Part shown: in pieces, positions 23,556 through 32,342 of the stretch | How positions within the stretch are numbered: position 1 is the stretch's first letter | Layout of the letters: every line of letters begins with the position of its first letter | NCBI GenBank assembly: GCA_041389885.1 | Contig: JAWKRB010000047.1 | Span: 1-49,242, forward strand | Reading direction: 5' to 3' | DNA: 49,242 nt | Source of the DNA: JAWKRB01 sp041389885 | GTDB lineage: Bacteria > Myxococcota_A > Polyangia > Polyangiales > Ga0077539 | Translations under genes and position numbers: made by a program | Notes under the pieces: model-generated | What the model was told of the DNA's origin: nothing | What the model saw: the letters and a program-made list of their open reading frames with translations, nothing else | The model's database searches: none

Positions 23556-26500
23556 TCAACCCGAGATCGGCGCCGAGCTCGCGCGGAGGGCCTCGTCGAC
23601 GACGAACCTCCGGTAGATGCCGCGCCGCCGCACGCCCCGGTCCTCGTCGTCGCGCGCGGTCTCGAGCTGCGCTTCGAGCGCGCGATGAAACGCGGCGACG
23701 TCTTCACCGTCGTGGCGCACCGCGAAGAGCGCGGCGCGCAGCTCGAGCTGGGCGATGGGAGCGAGCGCCGAGGCGCAGCGCGCGAGGGCGCGGCCGAGGA
23801 GGTGCGCGGTGGGCTCGCCGAGGGCGCGCGCGGCGCGCAGGCAGCTCGCGAGGGCCGCGTCGTGGTGCGGCGCGGCGTCGGGCTCGTCGAGCATCGGGAG
23901 CACCGCGTCGCGACGCGCGCGGAGCGACTCGTCCGAGCGGGCCAGCGCGAGGTACAGCCGCTCGACGCGGGCGGCCTCGGAGAGCCTGCGGTGGCGCAGG
24001 GCCTCCGCGCGGGCGAGGGCGGAGGCGAGGTCCTCGTCGGCGGCGTCGAGGTCGCCGAGCATCCTGCGCACGGCGCCGCGGTTCTCCATCGCGACCGCGA
24101 CCGATCGGTGGTTGCCCACCGCGCGGGCGCGCTCGATCGCGAGGTCGAGGCAGTCGAGGGCGTCGGCGAAGCGACCCAGCGCCGCGAAGGTCGCGCCGCG
24201 GTTGACCTGGGTGATCGCCTCGCGCCGGAGGTCCCCCGCGCGGCGGTACCCCTCGGCCGCCTGCGCGTACCGCGCGAGGCCCGCGTCGAGGTCTTCGCCC
24301 TGCTCCACCAGCACGTAGGCGAGGGCGTGCGCGGCGCGGGCGCGGCCCCAGGGGTCGTCGAGGGCGCCCGCCAGCGCGACGGCGCGATCGGCGTGTCGCC
24401 TCGCCTCCACCAGCCGCGCGCGGTCGGCCTCGAACAGCGCCAGCTCCGTGTGCGCCGCGCAGGACCACCGCGACGCCTCCCCCTCCGGCGGCGCGCTCTC
24501 CGCCGCCAGGGCCTCGTCGCCGACCATGCGCGCGTGGTGCAGCCGGCGCCACCGCAGCTCCGCCGGCGCCTCGCCTCCGAGCGCCGTCGCGAGCGCGCCG
24601 AGCGCGTCGATCCCCTTGCGCTGCAGGGACCTGTCTCCGTTGAGCTGCAGCGCGTCGTCGCGCGAGGTCAGGGCCTTCCAGCGCAGCGTCGGGTCGTCGG
24701 TGCGCGCGAGCACGCGCTCGCAGTAGGTCGACGCGGCCTCGGTCGCGCCGAGGCGGTTGGCGCGGGCGGCGGCCTCGACCCAGGCGCGGGCGGCCTCGTC
24801 TGGGGCGTCGGCGAGGTCCCACTGCGTGGCGCGGTCCTCGGGCGCCGCGTCGTCGAAGCGAGCCAACCACGCCGCCGCGCGCCGGTGCAGCGCCGCGCGC
24901 GACGCCTCGGGGAACACCCCCCGGGCGACCTCGGGCACGAGCGCGCTGCGAAACTCGAACTCGGTGGCGCCCGTCAGGCGCGAGCGGGGGCGCGGGGTGA
25001 TCCAGCCCTTCGCGCGGAGCGATCCGCTGCGGTCGGCGACGCCCAGCTCCACCGCCGCCTCGGTCCAGGCGACGCGCCCGAAGACGCTGGCGTGCAGCAC
25101 GAATTCGCGCTCGTCCGGGTCGAGCCGGTCGAGGCTCGCGCGCACCGCCGACTCCACGTCCACGGGCAGCTCCGCGTCTTCGGGGACCGTCGCGAGGGCC
25201 TCCAGCAGCATCGGGTTCCCCGCTGCCCGCTCGACGACCCGCGCGTTCGACCCGAGGTCCGCGCCGCGCAGCGCGGTCACGAGCGCCTCGGCGTCGGCGC
25301 GGTGCAGGGGGCCGAGCTCGCGCACCGTCGCCCCCGGCGCGATCGACTGGAGCACCGCCCGCGACAGAGACTCCGCCGCGAGCCACAGCGTGAGCGGCGT
25401 CGTCGCGCCGTCGAAGAGCGAGCGCAGCAGCTCCCGCGAGGCCGGGTCGAGCCACTGGGCGTCATCGAGCACCAGCACCACGGGTCCCCGCGCCGCGAGG
25501 CGGGAGAAGAGCGCGTCGAGGTCTGCCCTGGCCCGGTCGAAGGCCGCCTGGGGATCGCTGCTGCGAGACGGCGTCAGGAGCATCTGGTCGAGGCCGGGGT
25601 GCAGGTCGTCGCGCAGGGCCTCGCGCAGCGCCGCGTAGGGGCTCTCTCGACGATCGGGCTCGCACCTCGCGCGCAGCACCACGGCGGTCGGCAGCCGCTC
25701 GCGCAGCGCGTCGAGGGCGGCGTCGAGGAGGCGCGTCCTGCCCATGCCCCGGGCGCCGAGCACGAGCACCGCCGAGGCGCTCGAAGACTCCGCCGCGCGC
25801 TCGACCGCGTCGACGAGCATCGCGCGCTCGAGGCTCCGACCGACGAAGGGCGCGCGGTGCTCCGGCGCCGACGCGGTCGCGGGCGCGTCTTCAAGGAGGC
25901 GTAGACCCTTGGGAGACAAGGTGATCGAGACCACGTCGCGCAAGAGCGACGCCGTGGTGTCGTCGAGGGACACGCCGTCGTCGGGCAGCGCGAGGAACGC
26001 CCGCTCGAGGACCTCCTGCGGCACCGCCTCGCCCGTGGTGATCGCGTGCGTGGTGAGCACCGCGACCGACGCGGCCGCGAGCGAAGCCGCTCGCGCGAAG
26101 GCCACGGCGCGCCGGGGCTCGTCGCCTCGCCAGCGGGTGAGGCCGAAGACCGCGAGGAGCCCGTCCGAGGTCGAGAGCGTGCGCGCGTCGAGGTCGGAGA
26201 CCAGCCGCTCGACGAGCCGCGCGTCTCGCACGCGCGCGGCGAGCACGACGCTGAGCAGGCGGACCTCGGGGTGCGGCGCGAGGGCGCGCGGCGTCGAGCG
26301 CGCCCCGACGGCGCCGACGGCGTCGAGGGCGTCGCGCATCGCGCGGGCGTCTCGAAAGCGCCCCCCGGGGTCGCGGGAGAGCGCGCGGTCGACGACGGCC
26401 ACGAGCGAGGCGGGGAGCTGCGGCGCGAGCTCGTCGAGTCGTCGCGGCGCGCTGAACGCGACCTGAAAGAGCGTCGCGAGGGGCGAGGCGAGGCTGAACG

Positions 26501-27140
26501 GGGTGTAGCCCGAGAGCGCCTCGAAGAGCACCGCGCCGACGGCCCAGAGGTCCGTGCGCGCGTCGAGGTCGCGGTCGCCGCGCACCTGCTCGGGGGACAT
26601 GTACGCGGGCGTGCCCAGGACGCGCCCGGGCGTGGTGACGCGGGAGCCGTCGAGGGCTCGCGCGAGGCCGAAATCCAGCACCTTCGCGCGGGCGGGGTCG
26701 TCGTCGACGAGGAAGAGGTTCGCGGGCTTCACGTCGCGGTGAATCAGCCCGCGCTCGTGGGCGTGCGCCAGCGCGTCGAGCACCCGGCGCGCGAGGGCGA
26801 GCGCGTCCGCGAACGCGAGGGGCCCGTCGCCGAGCCGCTGCGCGAGGGTGCGCCCCGAGAGCAGCTCCATCGCGAGGAACACCGAGTCGGGCCCGCACGC
26901 GCCGTGCTCGAAGATCCTCGCGACGGCGGGGTGATTCAGAGAGGCCGCGAGGGTCGCCTCGCGCTCTGCGCGCGCCCGGTCGCCGGCGTTGAGCCCGGCG
27001 AGGAGCTTCAGGGCGACCGGCGTCGGGTCACCCTCCCGCGTGGCGATGTACACGTCGCTGGTGCCGCCGCGCGCGAGGTGTCGAACGAGGGTGAAGGGGC
27101 CGACGCGCGCGCCGCGCGGGAGCCTGGAGGGGCCGGACAT
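23556..27140 (-). CDS. Giant Ser/Thr protein kinase with AAA ATPase and TPR-like region
   Basis: This 1194-residue protein has an N-terminal PknB-type kinase domain (about 14-275): glycine loop ARGGTSDVY, K45, catalytic D136 in HRDVKPAN, DFG (156-158) and GTPAYMSPEQ. Residues about 295-415 look like an eroded nucleotide-cyclase domain (DGLLAVFG, RRAVAFARAA). An AAA_16-type ATPase follows from about 430, with P-loop GARGMGRT (462-469) and Walker B VLVLDDAQWLD. The P-loop lysine is replaced by Arg (R468). The C-terminal half is helical with TPR-like repeats. Kinase-ATPase-TPR proteins of this plan are common in Myxococcota and act as cytoplasmic signalling hubs. It is transcribed ahead of the LuxR-type gene. 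Confidence 0.9.
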   Translation of the reverse strand: MSGPSRLPRGARVGPFTLVRHLARGGTSDVYIATREGDPTPVALKLLAGLNAGDRARAEREATLAASLNHPAVARIFEHGACGPDSVFLAMELLSGRTLAQRLGDGPLAFADALALARRVLDALAHAHERGLIHRDVKPANLFLVDDDPARAKVLDFGLARALDGSRVTTPGRVLGTPAYMSPEQVRGDRDLDARTDLWAVGAVLFEALSGYTPFSLASPLATLFQVAFSAPRRLDELAPQLPASLVAVVDRALSRDPGGRFRDARAMRDALDAVGAVGARSTPRALAPHPEVRLLSVVLAARVRDARLVERLVSDLDARTLSTSDGLLAVFGLTRWRGDEPRRAVAFARAASLAAASVAVLTTHAITTGEAVPQEVLERAFLALPDDGVSLDDTTASLLRDVVSITLSPKGLRLLEDAPATASAPEHRAPFVGRSLERAMLVDAVERAAESSSASAVLVLGARGMGRTRLLDAALDALRERLPTAVVLRARCEPDRRESPYAALREALRDDLHPGLDQMLLTPSRSSDPQAAFDRARADLDALFSRLAARGPVVLVLDDAQWLDPASRELLRSLFDGATTPLTLWLAAESLSRAVLQSIAPGATVRELGPLHRADAEALVTALRGADLGSNARVVERAAGNPMLLEALATVPEDAELPVDVESAVRASLDRLDPDEREFVLHASVFGRVAWTEAAVELGVADRSGSLRAKGWITPRPRSRLTGATEFEFRSALVPEVARGVFPEASRAALHRRAAAWLARFDDAAPEDRATQWDLADAPDEAARAWVEAAARANRLGATEAASTYCERVLARTDDPTLRWKALTSRDDALQLNGDRSLQRKGIDALGALATALGGEAPAELRWRRLHHARMVGDEALAAESAPPEGEASRWSCAAHTELALFEADRARLVEARRHADRAVALAGALDDPWGRARAAHALAYVLVEQGEDLDAGLARYAQAAEGYRRAGDLRREAITQVNRGATFAALGRFADALDCLDLAIERARAVGNHRSVAVAMENRGAVRRMLGDLDAADEDLASALARAEALRHRRLSEAARVERLYLALARSDESLRARRDAVLPMLDEPDAAPHHDAALASCLRAARALGEPTAHLLGRALARCASALAPIAQLELRAALFAVRHDGEDVAAFHRALEAQLETARDDEDRGVRRRGIYRRFVVDEALRASSAPISG

Positions 27141-27504
27141 CAACGCGGAGCATCGCAGATGCCCGTCCCCGGCGTCAGCGCGCCGTCGAAGCCCCGCGCG
27201 GCCTTTGATCCGACGTGCACAACGGGGCGACCCTCCCCCAAATGGGGGATGAGCGACCGGGGGGCCTCCTGAGCGCGGCGATGTCCCCGCGACCGCGCGG
27301 TGCTCGCCCGCCGGGGTGGACGAGGCGCCGGGCGCAGCGACGGAGCCGTTCGCGCTCGCGTGGGGGCGCCACGGCTCTCGGCGCGGGGCGCGAGCTCGGG
27401 GGCCTGGGTCGTGGGCAGACGATCGGGAGCGAGACACGGCTCGTTCAGACCCATCGGGCGGCCCAGCTATTCGAGCTCAAGCGCGAAAGGTAGGCTCGGG
27501 CATC
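27141..27504. other. Divergent intergenic region with one hairpin
   Basis: This 364-base gap separates the giant kinase (minus) and the beta-helix lipoprotein (plus), and must hold both promoters. The only clear structure is TCCCCC-AAAT-GGGGGA (27234-27249), a perfect six-pair hairpin. No gene was recognised. Confidence 0.5.
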
Positions 27505-29190
27505 GTGAGTCAGGGGAGCCTTCTTCGAGGATCGTTCGCCGTGCTGAGCGCCCTCGGGTGCACCGAGGTGCCGCAGCCGTCGGACACGGGTTCGTCGCTG
27601 CCCGTCGACGCGGTCTTCGCGGCCGATGTCGCGCCACTGACGCTCCCGCCCTCGCTCGCGCGCGCCGCGCCGCGCTGCGCCGCGGAGGACGAGGCGCCGC
27701 TTCGCACGGGCGACGAGATCGACGGATTTCGCTGCACACAGGTAGGCGCCTCGCGATCCGAGGGCGCGCCGCGGTGGCCTGCCGCGGAGGGGCTGGCGAC
27801 GCCGGTGGTCTACGTCGACCCTGCCGCCGAGCCGAGCGGAGACGGATCGCCCGAGCGCCCCCTCCGCACCCTCGCCGAGGCGCTCGCGCGCGCGCCCGAG
27901 GCGAGGAGCGTGGCGCTCTCCCGCGGCGTTCACCCTCTCGCCGACACGGTGACGCTCTCTCGAAGCCTCGCCCTCGCCGGCGCAGGCGCGCGCGCCACGG
28001 TCCTCGAGGCCGCGCGCGACCGCGCCGCGCTCTCGGTCTCTCGCGGCGCGAGCGTCTCTCTCGCGGGGATCGCGATGCGCTACGGCGCGGGCGACGTCAC
28101 CGACCGCGACCTCGCCCTCGCGGCAGAGGGCGCGACGCTCACCCTCGACGACGTCTCGATCACGGGCGCCTCGATCGCGATCGACCTCACCGAGACCGCC
28201 CTCGACGCCCGACGACTCTCCCTGACGACGAGCGCGCGCCAGGGGCTATTGGCGCGGGGCGCGTCGCGCGTGACGCTCCGAGACTTTCTCGTGCGGGGCG
28301 GCGCGGGGCAGGGGATTCGCGTCGAGGCCGGGCACGTCGACCTCGCGCGCGGGCTCGTGGCGGCGAACGCGCGGCACGGCGTGGTGCTCCTCGGCGCGAC
28401 CGACGCGACGGGAGGACGCGCGCGCTGCGCCGACCCGGCGAGCGCCGGCGCCCTCGATTGCATCGATCAGGTGGTGTCGCAGGGCAACGGCGTGGCGGCG
28501 CTCTACGTCGCCGACGCGCGAACGCTCGAGGTGCGCCGCGCGACCCTGGCGGACACGCGACTGGAGCCCATCGACACCGGCACCTCCGGCGATGGCCTGT
28601 CGATGGGCGCGCGGGCGCGGGTGTCGCTCGACCCTGAGTTCATCTCCGTCGCGGTGCGGGGCTTCGGCACGGCGGTGATGGGGAACGCCCGCGTAGGGAT
28701 CCTCGCCCAGGGCGAGGGCGCCGAGCTCTCGGTGCGGGGCGCGTTCATCGCCCGCAACGAGTCGGGCGGGGTGTTCCTCTCGGCGCAGGCGGCCGCGCCG
28801 ATCGTGGGGGAGTCGCTCTTCGTCGAGAACGCCTTCGCGGGCATCGTCGCCGCGCCGGGGTCGCTCCCCGGCATCGTGCAGTGCAACGGCATCGTCGACA
28901 CCCGCGTCGGCACGGTGCGCACCTCGGCGGCCACGGTGCAGCTCGCGGACGGGGTGCACCTCAACTCTCCGAACGCGCCGATCACGCTGCGAGACAACGA
29001 GATCTCGCGCTCCGCGGCCTTCGGTCTGCTGCTCAACGCGGGCCGGGCGTCGCTGCTGAACAACCGCGGGTTCGACAACCGCTACGGCGTCGGTCGGTAC
29101 GGCGGCGCGGTGACCGTGGGCGAGCTCGCGACGATCGCGGGCCGAGAGGCGGCGCCCCTGGTCGCCCCGGGGCTGGCGACGACGCTGTAG
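27505..29190 (+). CDS. Right-handed beta-helix lipoprotein (DUF1565-like)
   Basis: A 561-residue predicted lipoprotein. From the GTG at 27505, a short signal peptide leads to lipobox LSALGC (about Cys18). After a linker with a few Cys, VVYVDPAAEPSGDGSPERPLRTLAEAL (about 105-130) is the DUF1565-type opening of a parallel beta-helix. Repeating 20-25-residue coils follow to the C-terminus (for example GASVSLAGIAMRYG, then AEGATLTLDDVSITGA). Such proteins are usually surface-exposed and may bind or cleave polysaccharide; no catalytic set is visible. The start is uncertain: the frame is open for 63 more codons upstream, but only the GTG gives a signal peptide. It is the intact paralogue of the decayed gene at 20126. 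Confidence 0.75.
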   Translation: MSQGSLLRGSFAVLSALGCTEVPQPSDTGSSLPVDAVFAADVAPLTLPPSLARAAPRCAAEDEAPLRTGDEIDGFRCTQVGASRSEGAPRWPAAEGLATPVVYVDPAAEPSGDGSPERPLRTLAEALARAPEARSVALSRGVHPLADTVTLSRSLALAGAGARATVLEAARDRAALSVSRGASVSLAGIAMRYGAGDVTDRDLALAAEGATLTLDDVSITGASIAIDLTETALDARRLSLTTSARQGLLARGASRVTLRDFLVRGGAGQGIRVEAGHVDLARGLVAANARHGVVLLGATDATGGRARCADPASAGALDCIDQVVSQGNGVAALYVADARTLEVRRATLADTRLEPIDTGTSGDGLSMGARARVSLDPEFISVAVRGFGTAVMGNARVGILAQGEGAELSVRGAFIARNESGGVFLSAQAAAPIVGESLFVENAFAGIVAAPGSLPGIVQCNGIVDTRVGTVRTSAATVQLADGVHLNSPNAPITLRDNEISRSAAFGLLLNAGRASLLNNRGFDNRYGVGRYGGAVTVGELATIAGREAAPLVAPGLATTL

Positions 29191-29197
29191 CGGCGGA

Positions 29198-30826
29198 CTA
29201 CCTGTCCCGCACCGTGTCGGTGCCCACGAGGTGCGAACGCTCGAAGACGCCCTCGACGTCCCTCCGCGCGAGGAGGTCGACCTGAATCAGGGTGGGCGCG
29301 GCGGAGGGCTTCGTCGTCTCGGCGCGCGCCTCGCGCCAGGGACGCGGCGCGTCGGGCGTCCACGTGCGGGCGTCGGCGCAGGCGTCGAGGGCCTCGCGGA
29401 GCGTCTGCGCGCGTTGGGGGCGGTCGCCCGGCGCCTTCTCGAGGCAGCGCATCAGCACGGCCTCGAGGTCGGCGGGGACGGGCCGGCGCCGCGAGGGCGG
29501 CTCGGGCGCGACCGCGACCTGCGAGGTCAGGGTCACGAGGATGTCGTCGTGTTCAAAGGGATGAGTGCCCGTGAGGAGGTAGTACCCGAGCACCCCGACC
29601 GCGTAGAGGTCGGTGCGCGCGTCGACCGACTGAGGCGCGGTCACGCCCTCGGGCGCGAGGTACACCGGCGTGCCGCAGACCTGCGCGTCGCCCGCGTCGC
29701 TCACCTCCCGCACGAGCCCGAAGTCGAGGACCTTCACCACGTCCTCCACGCCTCCGCGCTCACAGAGGATGATGTTCGCGGCCTTGACGTCGCGGTGCAC
29801 CAGGCCGCGGTCGTGCGCCTCCGCGAGCGAGCCGCACACCTGATGCAGGATGTGAATCACCAGCCCCGGCGGCAGGGGGCCCCAGCGCTCGACGAGCGCC
29901 TCGAGGTTCAGCCCGTCGAGCAGCTCCATCGCGTAATAGAACACGCCGTCGGCGGTGTGGCCGTAGTCGTAGATGGCGATGGTGTTCGGGTGGGTGAGCC
30001 CGCTCGTGAGCTGCACCTCGCGCTCGAAGTTCGCGGCGGCGCGCGCGCCGCCCTGGTCGGGACGCAGGAGCTTCACCGCGGTCGGCCTCCGGAGCAGCGC
30101 GTGGCGCGCGCGGTAGACGCTGCCCATCGCGCCCTCGCCGATCTTCTCCTCGAGCACGTATTGCCCCAGGCGCAGCGCGTGCCGAACCTCGCGGCGCAGC
30201 CCATAGACCACCCACGACACCGTGGTCGAGAGCGCGACCGACACCAGGGACCACGCGGTGAAGAGCGCCGCCTCCACCTGCGCGACCCCCGGCGCGCTCT
30301 CTCCGGGCCACCGCCACGCGGCGAAGGCGACGACGAGGGAGGGGAGCACCGCCAGCGCGCCGATCCACACCGTTCGCGAGGGCCTGCTCGGCACGAGGAT
30401 GGCGCGAAACGTCAGCACGTTCGCGGGCACCAGCAGCGCGTTGAGCTTGAACGACGCGAACCCGGCGCCGACCCAGCCGTAGGCGGTCGCGATGGCGCAG
30501 ACCGCGATGACCACGCCCGCCTCGGCCGCGCGGAGCGTGCTCGCGGCCCGCTGGTTCGAGCGGCTCAGCGCCCAGAGCCCCGCGAGCAGCGCCGCGACCG
30601 AGAGCACGAGCAGCGCGGGGAGCGCCAGCCAGCCCCCTCGCTCCCCGGTGCCGACCTGGGTGAGGGCGTTGACGACCCCATAGAAGACCACGCTGAGCGC
30701 GGCGCCCACCCGCCCGAAGACCCCGACGCGAGCCCTGAGAAACGTGACCTCGTCGTCGGCGCTCGCGCCGCCCTGCGACCCTGGAGCGGAGTGGGCCCAG
30801 GGAGCCCACGGGGACTCGTCGGTCAT
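29198..30826 (-). CDS. Membrane Ser/Thr protein kinase with N-terminal membrane domain
   Basis: This 542-residue protein has about six hydrophobic helices between residues 41 and 209, then a cytoplasmic PknB-type kinase (about 222-490). Kinase motifs are intact: GEGAMGSVYRAR, K252, catalytic D346 in HRDVKAAN, DFG (368-370) and GTPVYLAPEG. PknB kinases usually place the kinase first and a single membrane helix after it; here the order is reversed and the membrane part is polytopic, so it may sense a membrane or lipid signal. The start is the ATG at 30826. The stop lies 8 bases from the end of the convergent beta-helix gene. Confidence 0.9.
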   Translation of the reverse strand: MTDESPWAPWAHSAPGSQGGASADDEVTFLRARVGVFGRVGAALSVVFYGVVNALTQVGTGERGGWLALPALLVLSVAALLAGLWALSRSNQRAASTLRAAEAGVVIAVCAIATAYGWVGAGFASFKLNALLVPANVLTFRAILVPSRPSRTVWIGALAVLPSLVVAFAAWRWPGESAPGVAQVEAALFTAWSLVSVALSTTVSWVVYGLRREVRHALRLGQYVLEEKIGEGAMGSVYRARHALLRRPTAVKLLRPDQGGARAAANFEREVQLTSGLTHPNTIAIYDYGHTADGVFYYAMELLDGLNLEALVERWGPLPPGLVIHILHQVCGSLAEAHDRGLVHRDVKAANIILCERGGVEDVVKVLDFGLVREVSDAGDAQVCGTPVYLAPEGVTAPQSVDARTDLYAVGVLGYYLLTGTHPFEHDDILVTLTSQVAVAPEPPSRRRPVPADLEAVLMRCLEKAPGDRPQRAQTLREALDACADARTWTPDAPRPWREARAETTKPSAAPTLIQVDLLARRDVEGVFERSHLVGTDTVRDR

Positions 30827-31121
30827 CGCGCTCGCCGACCTTGTCCGCAGTGCCGCCCTGAGCCCATCGAGGACGAGGCTACCGCAACCCCGCGTCGGGT
30901 AGGCGCTCCGGGGCGCGACGGTCGAACGGCGCTGTCGGCCCTGCGGTGCGGGCGGGAGTTGCGCGCGAACGTCTCGCTCGCGCGGCGTCGAGGCCGATGC
31001 GCGGCACGCGGTCCCAGGGTCGCCAAGGGGCCCCAGGGTCGCCCAGGGCCTGTGGACCGCGTGCGCGGTGAGCGGGACGGCCTTGACGCCCGCGGCCCGC
31101 GCGAGCTCCCCTCGCGGTGCG

Positions 31122-31350
31122 ATGGACCTGCTCGCGTATTGGCGCTGGGACAACGACGTCTCCGACCTCGACGACGGCGCGGGCTTTCACTTCAACTCGA
31201 ACCAGGAGCGCCTGCACGCCTGCCTCGCGCTCGGGGAGAGCCTCTGGATCGTGACCGGAATGCCTGCCGCGGGCGGGCGCTCGTACCCGCTCGTGGGGCG
31301 CCTGGTGGTCCGCGCGAAGACGCGCAACGCGCCGGGGTACAAGTACGGGC
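31122..31350 (+). pseudogene. Truncated hypothetical gene
   Basis: An N-terminal fragment of about 76 residues (LLAYWRWDN, then DDGAGFHFNSNQERLH, then ARLVVRAKTRNAPGYKYGRFR) reads like a conserved bacterial family, but I cannot name its function. The coherent reading stops near 31350, where transposase sequence begins in another frame. The truncation is probably due to an insertion followed by deletion. Confidence 0.5.
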
Positions 31351-31699
31351 GATTCCGGGAGCGAAGATCGCGAAGGAGCTCACGTCGTGGAACCAGGAGC
31401 AGGTCGCGATCGGCGAGGAGATGCCCGTGCATGAGGCGCTGACCTTCCTGGCCAACCATCGCGCTCGTCTGAACTACGCGAGGGCCCGCCAGGTGGGACG
31501 CCCGGTGGGCAGCGGTGCCGTCGAAGCGACGTGCAAGAGCCTGATCGCGGTGCGCTTCAAGCGCCCCGGTGCGCGATGGAAGCAGCCATCCGCGGACCGC
31601 ATCATCCAGCTCCGCGCACTCGCGCTCGGAGATCGATGGGGTGACGCCATCGAACATACGCTCGAACACCAGCGCAGGGAGGTGCGAATGGCCGCGTGA
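31350..31699 (+). mobile_element. ISKra4-type transposase remnant (C-terminal part)
   Basis: About 115 codons in one frame end in a genuine-looking transposase C-terminus: EALTFLANHRARLNYA, then GRPVGSGAVEATCKSLIAVRFKRPGARW, then IIQLRALALGDRW. The GSG.VEA.CK and RFKR.GARW motifs are typical of ISKra4-family transposases. The N-terminal half, start codon and terminal inverted repeats are missing, so it is not mobile. Confidence 0.7.
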
Positions 31700-31790
31700 T
31701 CAGGATGGGAGGCAGACCCGGTGCCCCTCGCGGGAGCGCGAGAAAGCCGGCGCGTCTCATGCGTTGAGGCGAGTGAACTCGTCTTGCCTC

Positions 31791-31982
31791 ATGACAACCG
31801 TCCGGCTATCCCACCTTGAAAGGGATCGTCCAGAGAACCTCTCGCTCCTGAGAAAGATCGCTCTCACTGCACTCAAGGCGGACACGTCGGTTCAAGGCCG
31901 GACTCGTCCGAACGAGGAAGCGCGCGGGGGGACGACGGCATACTGGTTCGCGTACTTGGGGCTGGAATTCCATAAGAATTGA
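31791..31982 (+). mobile_element. ISAs1-like transposase remnant (C-terminal end)
   Basis: A 63-codon reading contains DRPENLSLLRKIALTALKADTSVQ and ends shortly after AYWFAYLGLEFHKN. The pattern EN...LR.IAL..LK.D.S followed by a Trp/Tyr-rich end resembles the C-terminus of ISAs1 or related DDE transposases. No other part of the element is present. Base composition is noticeably more AT-rich than around it. Confidence 0.5.
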
Positions 31983-32342
31983 TGCGCCCGCACTGCGGGA
32001 AAACCCTGATTGTGCACGTCGGCGGCACGTGTTTATACGAACCCATGAATCCGCAGGGATGGGAGGTATCTTGCCATTCGCATCGACGTCCGCGGCGGCG
32101 CGCCTCCCGCGCGACGTTCGGCGCGAGGCCTGTCATCGGAATGCTCCGCGGGACGAAGCGGGCGTCGGCGGAGGGGGGCGGCCACCGCCGTGCACGACAC
32201 CCACGACCCTCGCGCCGCCCCACTTTCAGACGAAGTATCGAGAGAGTGATGCCTGAATCCGGTCAAGTTTCGGCACCCCAGACCCCCTGCGGAGTCCGCC
32301 ACGGGCGCTGGCAGACCCGCTTCGCCTCGCCAGGACCGAGCG
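31983..32342. other. Non-coding stretch after the insertion-sequence remnants
   Basis: These 360 bases hold no reading frame that looks coding. The only structure seen is CCCGCA-C-TGCGGG (31987-31999) followed by AAAA. Its left part is relatively AT-rich and may be further transposon debris. The promoter of the signalling gene at 32343 should lie at its right end, but no clear elements were seen. Confidence 0.45.

Noticed and set aside
22815..25904. A plus-strand open frame of 1,029 codons
   Set aside because: It lies opposite the LuxR-type and giant kinase genes, which have strong motifs; the plus reading is low-complexity and matches nothing.
31791..31982. A genuine small gene of 63 codons
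   Set aside because: Its content matches only the tail of an ISAs1-like transposase, and it has no ribosome-binding site.
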